Below, piece after piece: positions 35,067 to 44,861 of a stretch of DNA of 64,000 nt. The DNA lies in NCBI RefSeq assembly GCF_003610455.1, contig NZ_RAQK01000001.1, positions 1,364,001 to 1,428,000 of the forward strand, written 5' to 3'. The notes beneath the pieces are model-generated. The model did no database searches and had not been told where the DNA came from. It saw nothing but the letters and a program-made list of their open reading frames with translations. The stretch comes from Sulfitobacter guttiformis. GTDB lineage: Bacteria; Pseudomonadota; Alphaproteobacteria; Rhodobacterales; Rhodobacteraceae. Position 1 is the first letter of the stretch, and each line of letters begins with the position of its first letter. The position numbers and the translations under genes are program-made.

Positions 35067-36425
35067 TTAGCCCTTTTGCGTTTGCTTCGGTGTAATGATG
35101 GTTTTCGAGCTGGTGTTGGACGCAAACTCTGGCAGCTCACCGGTCCATTCATACGCCTGCTCGCCTGGAGGGTTTTCATACCAGCCGGGGTCCTCGTAAT
35201 CGTCCGCTCCGATCCCTTCACGTACTTTGACGACTGAGAACATACCACCCATCTCGATCGGGCCGTGCGGTCCCCAACCGTTCATCATCGGAATAGTGTT
35301 GTCGGGCAGTTCCATGGTCATCTTGCCCATGTCGCCCATACCGGCCGTGCCCATCGGCATATAATCCGGCTGGAAGGTCCGGATTTTTTGCGTCAGCTGC
35401 TTTTTGTCCACCCCGATGAATGTCGGCACATCATGGCCCATGGCATTCATCGTATGGTGCGATTTGTGGCAGTGGATTGCCCAATCGCCCAAGTGATCGG
35501 CGGTGAACTCATACGCCCGCATCGCGCCCACGGGGATGTCGATGCTGACCTCGGGCCACTGCGCGCTCTCCGGCACCCAGCCACCGTCGGTGCAGGTCAC
35601 TTTGAAGTCATACCCGTGCATGTGGATCGGGTGGTTTGTCATCGTGAGGTTGCCGACACGCACGCGAACCTTGTCGCCCCTGTTCACAACCAGCGGGTCG
35701 ATGTCGGGGAAAATCCGGCTGTTCCAGGTCCACAGGTTGAAATCCGCCATCGTCATGATCCGCGGCACGTAGGTGCCCGGATCGATGTCGAACGCGTTCA
35801 GCATGATCAGGAAATCGCGGTCCACGGGCATGAATGTCGGGTCCTTGGGGTGGACGACGAACATGCCCATCATCCCCATCGCCATCTGCACCATCTCGTC
35901 GGCGTGCGGGTGGTACATGAAAGTGCCGGATTTGACCAAATCGAACTCGTAGACAAAGGTTTTGCCCGGCTTGATCCCCGGATGGCTGAGGCCCACAACA
36001 CCGTCCATACCCGAGGGCAGGATCAGACCGTGCCAATGGACGGAGGTATTTTCCGGAAGTTTGTTGGTGACGTAGATGCGCACGCGGTCACCCTCAACCG
36101 CCTCGATTGTGGGGCCGGTCGACTGGCCGTTATAGCCCCACAAATGTGCAATCATGCCATCAGCCAGCTCGCGCTCGACCGGTTCGGCCACAAGGTGGAA
36201 CTCCTTGACCCCGTTGTTCATCCGGTAGGGCAAGGTCCAGCCATTGAGCGTCACGACAGGATTGTAATCCACCCCCGACGACGGGCGCGACGTGACCTGG
36301 GTGGCGGCGGTGTCCATCAGGGCCGCTTCTGGCAGGCCCATGTTCAGTGTTTGGCCCCAGGCCTGGGAGGAGACCAGCGTGGCGCCTGCGGCACCTGCTC
36401 CAAGTAATTGACGTCTGTTCAACAT
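35067..36425 (-). CDS. Periplasmic multicopper oxidase (CopA-type)
   Basis: 452 residues with a twin-arginine signal (LNRRQLLGAGAAGATLVSS). All four copper blocks are present: VHWHGLILPSGMDG (near 130), MYHPHADEM, HPIHMHGYDF and HCHKSHHTMNAMGHD with the type-1 Cys and Met. It oxidises Cu(I) in the periplasm to the less toxic Cu(II). I chose the ATG at 36425, with AAAAGGA upstream, over a TTG six codons earlier. It lies between the TolC-like gene and the cupredoxin-CusF gene. The window holds a second, more divergent oxidase. Confidence 0.94.
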   Translation of the reverse strand: MLNRRQLLGAGAAGATLVSSQAWGQTLNMGLPEAALMDTAATQVTSRPSSGVDYNPVVTLNGWTLPYRMNNGVKEFHLVAEPVERELADGMIAHLWGYNGQSTGPTIEAVEGDRVRIYVTNKLPENTSVHWHGLILPSGMDGVVGLSHPGIKPGKTFVYEFDLVKSGTFMYHPHADEMVQMAMGMMGMFVVHPKDPTFMPVDRDFLIMLNAFDIDPGTYVPRIMTMADFNLWTWNSRIFPDIDPLVVNRGDKVRVRVGNLTMTNHPIHMHGYDFKVTCTDGGWVPESAQWPEVSIDIPVGAMRAYEFTADHLGDWAIHCHKSHHTMNAMGHDVPTFIGVDKKQLTQKIRTFQPDYMPMGTAGMGDMGKMTMELPDNTIPMMNGWGPHGPIEMGGMFSVVKVREGIGADDYEDPGWYENPPGEQAYEWTGELPEFASNTSSKTIITPKQTQKG

Positions 36426-36439
36426 ATCATCATTCCTTT

Positions 36440-37906
36440 TCAATGTCCTGCGCCGCCACCAGCGGCAACCGTTGCGCCTTCTCCACCACCACCACCGCCG
36501 CCAGCGCCGCCGCCGTAGATGGCAGCTGTCAGATCGGCTTGAGCCATGTAGAAATCGCCTTTCGCATTTGCCGCCTCAAGAGATGCGCTCAGCTTCTCGC
36601 GCACATCTGTCAGTAGTTCGAACGTGTTTGTGATCATCCCGTTGTAGGACAGCAGCCCTTCTTCCTCGACGGTCTGGCGCAGGGGCACCAGAACATCCCT
36701 GTAGTGGCGCGCGATCTTGTAGGTCGCGTGATAGGATGCCTCTGCACCGCGTGCCTCGGAGCGCACATTCACGGCCGTCTCAGCCAGCACGTTTGCTGCT
36801 TGCAGATATGACAGCTCCGCCTTGCGCATCCGTGCCTTGCCCGTGTCGTAAATCGGAATTGCGAACTCCAGTTCGACCTGTGGAGTGAGGACTTTCTCGG
36901 TGTCCCCGTCCTCGCCTGCTTCGCGCTCGAACTCGGCCCCTGCGACGATCTCAAGATCGCTGACAATCCGGGTCTGGTCCGTGAGACCGAAGGCGGCTGC
37001 CTGTGCCTCAAGCCCCAATTTTGCAACGCGCAGATCCACGCGGTTGCGAAGCGCCTTGGCCTCAATATTGTCAATCCTGCCGACAGACTTCGGCAATGCA
37101 GGCAGCGCATCGGGGACGTAATAGTCCACATCCGTGCCCCACAGCCCCATGAGGCGTGTCAGCTCTTCCTTGGATTTTTCTGCATTCAGCCGCGCCTTTG
37201 CCAGTTGCCCCGCCAGTTCTGCGTTGAACGCCTGTTCGCGGGCCTGACCGGCTTTATTCAGGGCACCCGTTTCCCCCAGCTTGCGTGCCAGTTCGGACCC
37301 TGCGTCTGATGTGACCTTTGCACGCTTGAGATAGCCCACAGCTTCAAATGCGGCCACCGCTGTGATCCAAGCTTGGCGGGTCTGATTTGCCAGCGACAAG
37401 GTATCATTCACAGCCGCCAGTTGCGCCTGACGAAAGCTCGCGTCCGCAATCTCGCGGCGCTGCTTGCGTGTCGTCGCATCCAGAATGTTGGCGCGGATCA
37501 GCCCTTCTATGGCGCGGTATGCACCCAGTTCGGGCGCACCAATCCCCAAAACACCTATAGAGACGATCGGATTGACCGGTGTGGATTCTTGCCACGCATC
37601 AGCGGCGGACAGTCCGACATTCGCATAGGACGCCTGCAAGCCCTTATTGTTCAGCAAAGCCACCTGCACCGCAGTATCCGCCGAGATCGTTTTGCGATGC
37701 ACCATGCCATGCACCTGCTTCTTGAGCGCTTCGTTTTCAGCTTGGGTCTCGGCAAATACTGTCCGTTTTCCAATAGCAGGGGTGATCTGGCTCGCCACAT
37801 TGGCAAAGCCTGCTTTCGGCTCTGTGTAGGCGCCCGGTACGGCCACCGCACAGGCACCAAGGAATAATGGGATGCCAGCAATCAACGGGAGTTTCGAGAT
37901 ACGCAT
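36440..37906 (-). CDS. Outer-membrane efflux lipoprotein, TolC/CusC family
   Basis: 488 residues. The N-terminus has a lipobox (PLFLGAC), so the protein is lipid-anchored in the outer membrane. Long heptad-rich helices with two repeats (for example ADAWQESTPVNPIVSIGV and RMRKAELSYLQAANVLAETAVNVRSEARGAEASYHATYK) match TolC-type channels. The C-terminus is an unusual glycine run (YGGGAGGGGGGGEG). No CusA/CusB pump genes are in the window, so its inner partner is unknown. Co-transcribed with a small lipoprotein gene (TGATG overlap) and the oxidase. Confidence 0.88.
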   Translation of the reverse strand: MRISKLPLIAGIPLFLGACAVAVPGAYTEPKAGFANVASQITPAIGKRTVFAETQAENEALKKQVHGMVHRKTISADTAVQVALLNNKGLQASYANVGLSAADAWQESTPVNPIVSIGVLGIGAPELGAYRAIEGLIRANILDATTRKQRREIADASFRQAQLAAVNDTLSLANQTRQAWITAVAAFEAVGYLKRAKVTSDAGSELARKLGETGALNKAGQAREQAFNAELAGQLAKARLNAEKSKEELTRLMGLWGTDVDYYVPDALPALPKSVGRIDNIEAKALRNRVDLRVAKLGLEAQAAAFGLTDQTRIVSDLEIVAGAEFEREAGEDGDTEKVLTPQVELEFAIPIYDTGKARMRKAELSYLQAANVLAETAVNVRSEARGAEASYHATYKIARHYRDVLVPLRQTVEEEGLLSYNGMITNTFELLTDVREKLSASLEAANAKGDFYMAQADLTAAIYGGGAGGGGGGGEGATVAAGGGAGH

Positions 37907-38148
37907 CAGTTACCCTCCGATTGTTCTTCGTTGACCGTCCGCCAGTCGCGCGGGCCAGTCGGGCCGCGATAGGTGTATCCCGCAAGCGGGTCCTGATATC
38001 TGATCGGGGACACGACTGCCGCGTTCGTCACGGACTGTTGGGCAGTCACAACTGGCAACGGTGTCTGGGTATATGGCAACGGCTTGATATCTTGAGCACA
38101 TGCGCCGAGTGCGAGGGCCGAAGCCCCCATAACGAGTTGAATTTTCAT
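37906..38148 (-). CDS. Small lipoprotein of the copper operon
   Basis: 80 residues from the ATG at 38148, with a lipobox (ALALGAC) and a short mature part (PLPYTQTPLPVVTAQQSV, then YQDPLAGYTYRGPTGPRDWRTVNEEQ). No known domain. Small lipoproteins of this kind with a PxGPRDWR end accompany TolC-like copper genes in related genomes, as far as I can recall. Its stop overlaps the TolC-like start, giving tight coupling. Confidence 0.72.
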   Translation of the reverse strand: MKIQLVMGASALALGACAQDIKPLPYTQTPLPVVTAQQSVTNAAVVSPIRYQDPLAGYTYRGPTGPRDWRTVNEEQSEGN

Positions 38149-38225
38149 GAGATGAGCCTGATTGATGGATTTCAGAACCGCGCACACTGACACGCGAGAC
38201 GAAAAGCTCCGTTAAGAGCTCCGGA

Positions 38226-38618
38226 TCAAATCAGGAATTGGGGAGGGCGCAAGAAGCCGGACTGCGCGACAGAGTTCATCTGTGGATTGAGCGGCAGATA
38301 GCCGCCACTTGTGGACTGCCTCACAAAAACAGTGCCTATCTCACCGAGGACAACAGAGCTGCAAATACCACTGCAACATTTACCGCCTACATGATCCTTG
38401 CTATCCGAACTTGCTAAAGCGCCGCATTCTGATTGGGTCACAGCCGTCGCACTATGATCTATACCGCTGTGATCGGCTTTGTCAGATACCGCATGATGGC
38501 TGTCATGCATGTTTGAAGACGCGTGCGAAGCGCTCGGTGGGAGAAGCACCAATGCAAAAGCGAACGCCGCGCAAGCGAGCGTTTTGAGCAGTGCAATTAA
38601 GGAACTTCTCAATGTCAT
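38226..38618 (-). CDS. Small secreted His/Cys-containing protein, copper-associated
   Basis: 130 residues with a signal peptide (LACAAFAFALVLLPPSASHA). The mature part is rich in histidine (HDSHHAV, HSGIDHS) and has a GGKCCSGICSS cluster, suggesting metal binding. It resembles CopL/DUF2946-type small periplasmic copper proteins only loosely. A CueR-type operator lies 37 bp upstream (38655-38680), so it heads the lipoprotein-TolC-oxidase-CusF operon. Confidence 0.72.
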   Translation of the reverse strand: MTLRSSLIALLKTLACAAFAFALVLLPPSASHASSNMHDSHHAVSDKADHSGIDHSATAVTQSECGALASSDSKDHVGGKCCSGICSSVVLGEIGTVFVRQSTSGGYLPLNPQMNSVAQSGFLRPPQFLI

Positions 38619-38654
38619 CCCTCTCGTGTGGGCCAGTTGTAAAGCTCTGTCAAT

Positions 38655-38680
38655 CCGTCCAGCGCTGGAAGGTTTTCAAC
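38655..38680 (-). promoter_or_regulatory. CueR-type operator 1
   Basis: On the minus strand ACCTTCCAGCGCTGGACGG: the dyad TCCAGCGCTGGA with an ACCTTCC left arm, as in Cu(I)-responsive MerR-family promoters. It drives the operon starting at 38618. Confidence 0.65.
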
Positions 38681-38685
38681 TTTCT

Positions 38686-38718
38686 AAAAAGGGTGGCGCC
38701 CATTTGCCGACGCCACCG
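38686..38718 (-). terminator. Terminator after the glutaredoxin-MauE gene
   Basis: GGTGGCG and CGCCACC form a 7-bp stem. On the minus strand it is followed by five T. Confidence 0.65.
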
Positions 38719-38732
38719 TTCTCCGGGCGTAA

Positions 38733-39491
38733 CTACAGCATTCTGATCAGCATCCAGAACCCCATGCCAAGCATCATCAGGTTTTCCGTCAGGGAAATGA
38801 AACCAAGCGGCACGTTGCTATCACCGCCTACGCAGGCGCACTTCAGTTCCCGTTTGTCGATGTAGACCGCCTTGATCACCGATACGGCACCGATGCCGCC
38901 GATGATGATCGCCACCGGTGCAGCGATCCACAACAGCGTGCCAGCAGTCATGGCGATCCCGGCAAATGCTTCCCCAAACGGATAGACTTTGCCGTAGGGA
39001 ACCCAGCGTTTCGCGAGCAAGTCGTAGTTCAAAAACATGGTGGAAAAGCTCTCGATGTCTTGAAGCTTTTGAACTGACAGAAAGCACATCGAGATGGAGA
39101 TGAACCAGACGAACGCTTGCACCGTGACGATACTTTGGAAGCTATACCACGACAGGCCAAGTGCCATAAGGAATGCGACCGCAAAGATTGCAATTACGGG
39201 CTGATAGGAAGTATCGGATTGCTCGTCCTCGGGCTTGTCGAGGCCGAAGTGGATGCGCATGGCCTCGTACCCGCCGATCCGTTCACCGTTGATAAAAGTC
39301 TGTGGCGTGGTCTTTACGTCATGCTTTTCCATAAAAGCATCAGTTTGATCCCGGGTCGTCAGATGATGATCTTCGACTTCATATCCCTGCCGCTCCAATA
39401 GGTCCTTTGACTTCAGGCCATAGGGACAAGTGTGGTCTGGCATAACCATACGGTAAAGCTCTGCGGTTTTCGTGTTTTGATCTTTGGGCAT
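38733..39491 (-). CDS. Glutaredoxin-MauE fusion membrane protein
   Basis: 252 residues from the ATG at 39491 (ribosome site AAGGAGA). Residues 8-80 are a glutaredoxin-like domain: VMPDHTCPYGLKSKDLLERQGYEV, then TTPQTFINGERIGGYEAM with the cis-Pro. The active site is CPYG, so it is monothiol. From about residue 92 there are four membrane helices of the MauE/DoxX type (FGEAFAGIAMTAGTLLWIAAPVAIIIG), with a CACVGG motif near the end. Possibly handles thiol redox for copper proteins. Second gene after the DUF305 protein, overlapping by reading context. Confidence 0.82.
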   Translation of the reverse strand: MPKDQNTKTAELYRMVMPDHTCPYGLKSKDLLERQGYEVEDHHLTTRDQTDAFMEKHDVKTTPQTFINGERIGGYEAMRIHFGLDKPEDEQSDTSYQPVIAIFAVAFLMALGLSWYSFQSIVTVQAFVWFISISMCFLSVQKLQDIESFSTMFLNYDLLAKRWVPYGKVYPFGEAFAGIAMTAGTLLWIAAPVAIIIGGIGAVSVIKAVYIDKRELKCACVGGDSNVPLGFISLTENLMMLGMGFWMLIRML

Positions 39492-39502
39492 GTCAGTCTC
39501 CT

Positions 39503-39979
39503 TCACTTGCCGTCGATTTCAGGTGTCGCGGTTGGGCCGCCTTCCAGATCGATGATCAGCGCCTTCATTTCTGCAATCTCCAGCCGTTGCGCCTCAATGA
39601 TATCGTTAGCCAGCTGGCGCACCCGCGGGTCGGAGATATTTGCCCGCTCGGAAGTCAGGATCGCGATGGAATGGTGTGGGATCATGGCGCGCATCCACGA
39701 TGTGTCATCGACAGTTGTCTGACTGCGCACCAGAAACAATGAGGCTGCAAAGATCGCCACGCTCCCGATGAGGATAGCGATATTGGCGCTGCGGTTGGTG
39801 TACATGCCCAGCATGAAAGCCAACATGATCACTGCCATCACGGCCCCCATATAAAGCGCCATGTAACTGCGGGTTTCACTGAAAAATACATGATCGAGAG
39901 CGTAGGTGTTTAGATACATCAGACAGAACATCACCACAGTCGATGTGATGATCATCGCTAAAAAGCGCCAATAGGACAT
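39503..39979 (-). CDS. DUF305 membrane protein
   Basis: 158 residues with three membrane helices (7-30, 41-60, 68-85). The C-terminal DUF305 half carries AMIPHHSIAILTSERANISDPRVRQLANDIIEAQRLEIAEMKALI. The His-His pair and MK end are typical and suspected to bind metal. Such proteins accompany copper resistance genes. A CueR-type box lies 45 bp upstream, so DUF305 and glutaredoxin-MauE are likely copper-induced together. Confidence 0.87.
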   Translation of the reverse strand: MSYWRFLAMIITSTVVMFCLMYLNTYALDHVFFSETRSYMALYMGAVMAVIMLAFMLGMYTNRSANIAILIGSVAIFAASLFLVRSQTTVDDTSWMRAMIPHHSIAILTSERANISDPRVRQLANDIIEAQRLEIAEMKALIIDLEGGPTATPEIDGK

Positions 39980-40023
39980 GAAAATAACCTCCGGATAAAT
40001 TGCGTCTCTGGGGTTAAAACCCC

Positions 40024-40046
40024 ATTCCAGCGCTGGAGGGTTCCAT
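40024..40046 (-). promoter_or_regulatory. CueR-type operator 2
   Basis: Minus strand GGAACCCTCCAGCGCTGGAATGG, with the same TCCAGCGCTGGA core as operator 1. It lies between cueR and the DUF305 gene. Confidence 0.6.
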
Positions 40047-40048
40047 AA

Positions 40049-40441
40049 TTACGTCGAAAATTTCTCGAGTTTGTTCAGGATTGGACAATCAGGACGCCCG
40101 TCACCGGCGCATTCACGCACCAGATGGGACAGCGTATCGCGGATGGCAGCGAGGTCTGCGATCTTGCTCTCGATCTGGGCCAGATGCTCTTTGGCGATTG
40201 CGCGCACGTCGGCGCTGGCGCGGTCCTGATCATCCCATAGCGCCAACAGATTACGGCAATCCTCGATGGTGAACCCCAGGGCGCGCGCGCGGCCCAAAAA
40301 CGCCAGCTTGTGCATGTCGCTGTCACGGAAACTGCGATACCCGTTTGGATCGCGCAGGGGTGTGATCAGGCCGATATCCTCGTAGTAGCGGATCGTTTTG
40401 GGCGGCAGTCCCGCCTTCTTCGATACTTCACCGATGTTCAT
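40049..40441 (-). CDS. cueR: Copper-responsive MerR-family regulator (CueR)
   Basis: 130 residues from the ATG at 40441. The MerR HTH reads MNIGEVSKKAGLPPKTIRYYEDIGLITPLRDPNGYRSF. The effector end has CAGDGRPDCPIL with two cysteines eight residues apart, the Cu(I)/Ag(I) loop of CueR. It activates from elongated-spacer promoters, five of which are visible in this cluster. It lies 10 bp after the copA gene, so it is co-transcribed with it. Confidence 0.93.
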   Translation of the reverse strand: MNIGEVSKKAGLPPKTIRYYEDIGLITPLRDPNGYRSFRDSDMHKLAFLGRARALGFTIEDCRNLLALWDDQDRASADVRAIAKEHLAQIESKIADLAAIRDTLSHLVRECAGDGRPDCPILNKLEKFST

Positions 40442-40451
40442 GGGGTGTCTC

Positions 40452-42959
40452 CTATTCCGCCGCCGCTGGCACAAGGTTGACGGTTTCAACTTTTTGCGTG
40501 CGCCCTTCCGACAGCGTCGGCGCGATCCAGCGCAGGCGCAGCGCGTTAGAGAGCACAAATACACTCGAAAGCGCCATAGCCCCCGCCGCCAGTGCAGGCG
40601 ACAACATCAACCCGAACAGGGGATAAAACACACCCGCAGCGACGGGGATCAGCAGGGCGTTATACCCGAACGCCCAGAACAGGTTTTGATGGATATTGCG
40701 CATCGTTCGTCGGCTGATGTGCAACGCATTCACCACGCCTTTCAAGTCTCCAGACATCAGCACCACATCCGCCGCCTCGATCGCAACATCAGTGCCGGTG
40801 CCGATCGCCACGCCAACATCCGCATGAGCCAAAGCGGGCGCATCATTGATCCCGTCCCCGACGAATGCGACCTTGCGGTCCCCTGCCTGAAGCTTTTGGA
40901 TTGCTGCAACTTTGCCCTCCGGCAGCACTTCGGACACAACCGTATCAATGCCAAGTGTCGCCGCAATCGCATTGGCTGTCGCGTGATTGTCGCCGGTGAT
41001 CATGGCGACCTTGAGCCCCAAGGCATGCAAGGCAGAAATCGCTTCGGCTGTGCTGGGTTTGATCGGGTCCGACACTGCGATGATGGCGGCAAGACGCCCG
41101 TCAATGGCAGCATACAGCGGCGTCTTGCCGGCTTGGCCCAGCTTCATTCCCACATCTTCGACATCGTCAAGTGCGATTCCTTCACGGATCATGAAGCGGT
41201 CTGCCCCAACAAGGACTTTGCGCCCCTCTATGACGGCGCTGACCCCGTAGCCCGTGACGGAGTTGAACTCCTCGACGGGTGCAAGGGACAGCCCGTCCTG
41301 CTCAGCGCGCCGTAGGATGGCCGCCGCAATCGGATGCTCCGATGTGGCCTCAACCGAGGCTACCAGCAGCAAAACATCGGCTTCCTCGAATCCGTCCGTC
41401 ACTGTCAAATCGGTCAGTTCCGGACGGCCCTGTGTCAGTGTGCCGGTCTTGTCCAAAGCAACTGTCTGCACGTTGCTAAGCGACTGCAAGGCATCGCCGC
41501 GCCGGAACAGCACCCCCAGTTCGGCCGCGCGCCCCGTGCCCACCATGATCGATGTGGGCGTGGCCAAACCCATCGCGCAAGGACACGCGATGATCAGGAC
41601 CGCCACCGCAGCGACCAGCGCAAAGCTGAGCGCGGGATCGGGGCCCACCAGCAGCCACGTTAGAAACGTCACCGCCGCCACTACCATAACGGCAGGCACG
41701 AACCATAGCGTGATCCGGTTGACCAAATCCTGAATGGGCAGCTTGGCCCCCTGTGCCTCTTCGACCATGCGGATGATCTGAGCCAGCATCGTATCGCTGC
41801 CAACGGCTGTCGCGCGGAAAACCAGCGCGCCGGTTCCGTTCACAGTGCCGCCCACCACACCCGCGCCTTCGGTCTTTTCGGAAGGCACAGGTTCGCCCGT
41901 AATCATGCTTTCATCTACGTAAGACGCGCCTTTGACCACGGTTCCGTCCAGAGCAATTTTCTCGCCCGGCCGAACCTGCACCAGATCACCGACAACGATC
42001 TCATCCACCGGCAGCTCAATCACTTCGCCGTCCCGTTCCACATGGGCGGTCTTTGCCCTGAGGCCGACCAGCTTGGCAATAGCCTGTCCCGTGCGTCCCT
42101 TCGCCCGTGCCTCAAGAAACCGTCCCAGCAAAATGAGGGTGACGATGACCGCTGCTGCCTCGAAATAGACAACGCGTGTGCCAGCAGGCAAAAGCGACGG
42201 TGCGAAAAGTGCGACAGTGGAGAACCCCCAAGCGGCGGACGAGCCAAGCGCCACCAGCGAGTTCATATCGGGCGCGCCTTTGAACAATGCGGGGAAGCCT
42301 TTTAGGTAGAAATCCCGTCCGGGCCACGCCAGAACGATGGTCGTCAGGACAAACTGGATGCCCCAGTTGAGCCCCATGCCCAGCGCGTTCATGATCCAGT
42401 GATGCAGCGCGGGGACCATGTGACTGCCCATTTCGAGAATGAACACAGGCATCGTCAAAATCGCCGCAACCAGCGTCATGATTTTGAGATGTGACGTTTC
42501 TGCCGCTTTTCGCTCTTGGGTAACATCGACGCTGCCCTGATCCGTGATCACACTCGCAGGATAACCCGCAACAGTTACCGCCTGTGCAATCGAGGCCGCC
42601 GATACACCCAGTGCCTGAACGGTCGCCTCCTCTTGCGGCAGGTTCACCGAAGCGGATACCACACCCGGAACGGCTGCAAGGGCGCGCTCGACACGGCCGA
42701 CACAGGACGCACAGGACATATTCTCGACAGAAAAGCGGAACGCTTGCAACTCGGCTGGATACCCTGCGGTATCGAGCGCTGTGGCGATCAAACCCATATC
42801 GAAACTATCGCCGACCACCAAAGTGGCAGTCTCGGCGGCGAGGTTGACTGTAGCCTCTTGCACCTCCGGCACGGAAAGCAGCGCCTTTTCGACCCGACCC
42901 ACGCAGGAGCCGCAATTCATCTCGCGGACGTAAAAGGTGAATGAATTTTCGCTGCTCAT
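40452..42959 (-). CDS. copA: Copper-exporting P1B ATPase (CopA), two HMA domains
   Basis: 835 residues. Two N-terminal heavy-metal domains carry MNCGSC (near 16) and MSCASC (near 81). Transporter features: CPC in [13 protein letters not shown], phosphorylation [15 protein letters not shown] (A domain), [10 protein letters not shown] and the HP of [11 protein letters not shown]1B-1 ATPases pump Cu(I)/Ag(I) from cytoplasm to periplasm. The upstream region has a near-perfect CueR promoter. Together with cueR it forms a self-contained module. Confidence 0.96.
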   Translation of the reverse strand: MSSENSFTFYVREMNCGSCVGRVEKALLSVPEVQEATVNLAAETATLVVGDSFDMGLIATALDTAGYPAELQAFRFSVENMSCASCVGRVERALAAVPGVVSASVNLPQEEATVQALGVSAASIAQAVTVAGYPASVITDQGSVDVTQERKAAETSHLKIMTLVAAILTMPVFILEMGSHMVPALHHWIMNALGMGLNWGIQFVLTTIVLAWPGRDFYLKGFPALFKGAPDMNSLVALGSSAAWGFSTVALFAPSLLPAGTRVVYFEAAAVIVTLILLGRFLEARAKGRTGQAIAKLVGLRAKTAHVERDGEVIELPVDEIVVGDLVQVRPGEKIALDGTVVKGASYVDESMITGEPVPSEKTEGAGVVGGTVNGTGALVFRATAVGSDTMLAQIIRMVEEAQGAKLPIQDLVNRITLWFVPAVMVVAAVTFLTWLLVGPDPALSFALVAAVAVLIIACPCAMGLATPTSIMVGTGRAAELGVLFRRGDALQSLSNVQTVALDKTGTLTQGRPELTDLTVTDGFEEADVLLLVASVEATSEHPIAAAILRRAEQDGLSLAPVEEFNSVTGYGVSAVIEGRKVLVGADRFMIREGIALDDVEDVGMKLGQAGKTPLYAAIDGRLAAIIAVSDPIKPSTAEAISALHALGLKVAMITGDNHATANAIAATLGIDTVVSEVLPEGKVAAIQKLQAGDRKVAFVGDGINDAPALAHADVGVAIGTGTDVAIEAADVVLMSGDLKGVVNALHISRRTMRNIHQNLFWAFGYNALLIPVAAGVFYPLFGLMLSPALAAGAMALSSVFVLSNALRLRWIAPTLSEGRTQKVETVNLVPAAAE

Positions 42960-42991
42960 AATGAGACTCCTGATCTGACATAATCAAGAGA

Positions 42992-43018
42992 TAGTGCTTC
43001 CAGTGGATGGAAGGTCAA
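42992..43018 (-). promoter_or_regulatory. CueR-type promoter of copA (operator 3)
   Basis: Minus strand TTGACCTTCC, then CACTGGAAGCACTAT. The -35 TTGACC, dyad CTTCC/GGAAG and 19-20 bp spacer are close to the well-known Escherichia coli copA promoter. Confidence 0.8.
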
Positions 43019-43133
43019 GGGGCAATACCGATTTGGTCGACTCATCCGTCATCGTCACGGGTCCATGCAAGACTATCTGGTGCAGGGCCGAGAGCAATCA
43101 CTCTCGGCGTAGGATTCACACAGCCCTCTTGCG

Positions 43134-43559
43134 TCAGTGAGGCGGGTTTCTGCTTGCCTGAATATCGCGCTCCCGCGCGGGCCAGGTTGATCGAATATAG
43201 GCGAGGATATTCCAGATATCACCGTCGGGGATCACACTCTCATAGGCAGGCATGCCACTGTTGAAATCCTTGATGCCCAATGCGGCCAGTGCGCCTTTCC
43301 CACCCAGTTTTGTGTAATTGAACAGGAGGGCATTATCGTGGTGCCACGTATGGCCATTCGCATCATGGGGCGGAGCGGGCAGCACCCCGTCCGCATCGGG
43401 CGACTGCCAGTCAGGTTGACCTTCGAGGTCTGCGCCATGACATGCTGCACAGTGCTGATCGTATAAAGCGCTTCCCGCAGATAGATCCCGGTTTTCCAGT
43501 TCGTGATCCGCGCCAGCGGCAGTGGCCAAGACAATCAGGAGTGGCGCGAGCCATTTCAT
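43134..43559 (-). CDS. Secreted c-type cytochrome
   Basis: 141 residues from the ATG at 43559, with a signal peptide (LAPLLIVLATAAGA). A single haem site, CAACH, lies near residue 38 and a possible Met ligand in SGMPAY near 105. A histidine-rich middle (DANGHTWHHDNALL) could bind copper. It may accept electrons from the oxidase encoded directly upstream, whose stop overlaps its start (ATGA). Confidence 0.87.
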   Translation of the reverse strand: MKWLAPLLIVLATAAGADHELENRDLSAGSALYDQHCAACHGADLEGQPDWQSPDADGVLPAPPHDANGHTWHHDNALLFNYTKLGGKGALAALGIKDFNSGMPAYESVIPDGDIWNILAYIRSTWPARERDIQASRNPPH

Positions 43560-44854
43560 ACGACATTGACCCATGTGCGCATCCCGCCAACAGCATGGCT
43601 GAGCATGTGACAGTGCAAAAGCCAACGCCCGGGGTTATCGAAGACGCAGATGATATCGCGGCTTGCCCCTGCATCCACCAGTGTCGTGTCGCGCAGATCG
43701 CCCAAGGCATTGCCCTCGCCCACCTCATAGAAATGATGACCGTGCAGGTGGATACCATGCGGAAACGACGTATCGTTCACCATGGTGATCCTGACGGTCT
43801 CGCCCCGCTGGAATGTCCCAAACGGTTCTTCCTGCAAGTCGGAAACATCGTTGAATGCCCAGATATTATCGCCGTCGTGCCGTCCGCCCATCGCACCACC
43901 CATCATTGTCAGCGTCAAATGCTGGCTTGGCGTGTCAGGTATCGGCAGATCAGGCGGTGACAGCGCTGTGATCGGGCTTGGCATCCTATCGGTATTTGTG
44001 CCCTCGGCTGCAAGGTCGGCCAAGCGATATAGTCCGTCACGGATGACCATATCAAAACCGACATCGGCCTCTACATCGACAATCAGATCGGCACGCTGCG
44101 CCGGAGCCAGAATGACCTGTGTCAGGGGGCGCGGCACAGCCAAGGCCATGCCATCATAGGCCATGATTGATCCGCTCACACCAGTGACCTGCACCGGAAA
44201 GATACGGTTTGTAGCCGCATTGATCATCCGCAATCTGACGCGATCCCCGACCTGAACCGTAGATTTGGACAGGAACCCGCGCGCGAAGTTCCCCATGTAT
44301 CCGCCGTGGGCGACACTATGCATGTCGCTGTATTCTTCAACAAGGCTGCCATCTTCCTGCATCCGCCAATCCGACAAAAGCACAGTAATATCGTGATCAA
44401 CATCCGGCGGCACGTCATCCTCGACGATCAACGGCCCCATCATGCCCCGTGCAACCTGTTCATTGGAGATGTAGTGAGAGTGATACCAATAGGTTCCTGC
44501 ATCCGGAGGCACGAAGCTGTATGTTTTGGTCCTGCCGGGATCGATAAGGCTCTGCGTCAAAACAGGAACCCCGTCCATCTTGTTCTCCAACCGGATTCCG
44601 TGCCAGTGGACCGCCGTGCCTTCGTCCAATCCATTCTCGACTTCCACAGTAACGCGCTGCGCACGGCGCACCCGCAGTTCAGGCCCGGGCATCGCGCCGT
44701 TGAACCCAAGCATCGCGGTCATGCCATCGCCCTCCGGCAGGACCTGCTGAACGACCGCTTCAGCCTTCAGCCGCAGCGGATCTTGTGCTGCCATTACTTG
44801 GCGCGGAAGGAGAGCGAGAGCCGAAGCCGAAGCGAGAAACTGTCGTCTGTTCAT
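43556..44854 (-). CDS. Multicopper oxidase, second type
   Basis: 432 residues with a Tat-like signal (NRRQFLASASALALLPRQVMA). Copper blocks: VHWHGIRLENKMDG, WYHSHYISNEQ, HGIHLHGHHFYEV and LLHCHMLSHAVGGM, all complete. It differs clearly from the oxidase at 35067 and fits laccase/CumA-like enzymes. Likely oxidises Cu(I) or an organic/metal substrate in the periplasm. It belongs to the cytochrome-copC-copD-oxidase-cytochrome operon read leftwards from 46512. Confidence 0.92.
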   Translation of the reverse strand: MNRRQFLASASALALLPRQVMAAQDPLRLKAEAVVQQVLPEGDGMTAMLGFNGAMPGPELRVRRAQRVTVEVENGLDEGTAVHWHGIRLENKMDGVPVLTQSLIDPGRTKTYSFVPPDAGTYWYHSHYISNEQVARGMMGPLIVEDDVPPDVDHDITVLLSDWRMQEDGSLVEEYSDMHSVAHGGYMGNFARGFLSKSTVQVGDRVRLRMINAATNRIFPVQVTGVSGSIMAYDGMALAVPRPLTQVILAPAQRADLIVDVEADVGFDMVIRDGLYRLADLAAEGTNTDRMPSPITALSPPDLPIPDTPSQHLTLTMMGGAMGGRHDGDNIWAFNDVSDLQEEPFGTFQRGETVRITMVNDTSFPHGIHLHGHHFYEVGEGNALGDLRDTTLVDAGASRDIICVFDNPGRWLLHCHMLSHAVGGMRTWVNVV

Positions 44855-44861
44855 GTGAACC

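Noticed and set aside
35265-36407. Plus-strand frame of 380 codons
   Set aside because: It is antisense to the multicopper oxidase. Its His/Arg/Val-rich content is a shadow effect.
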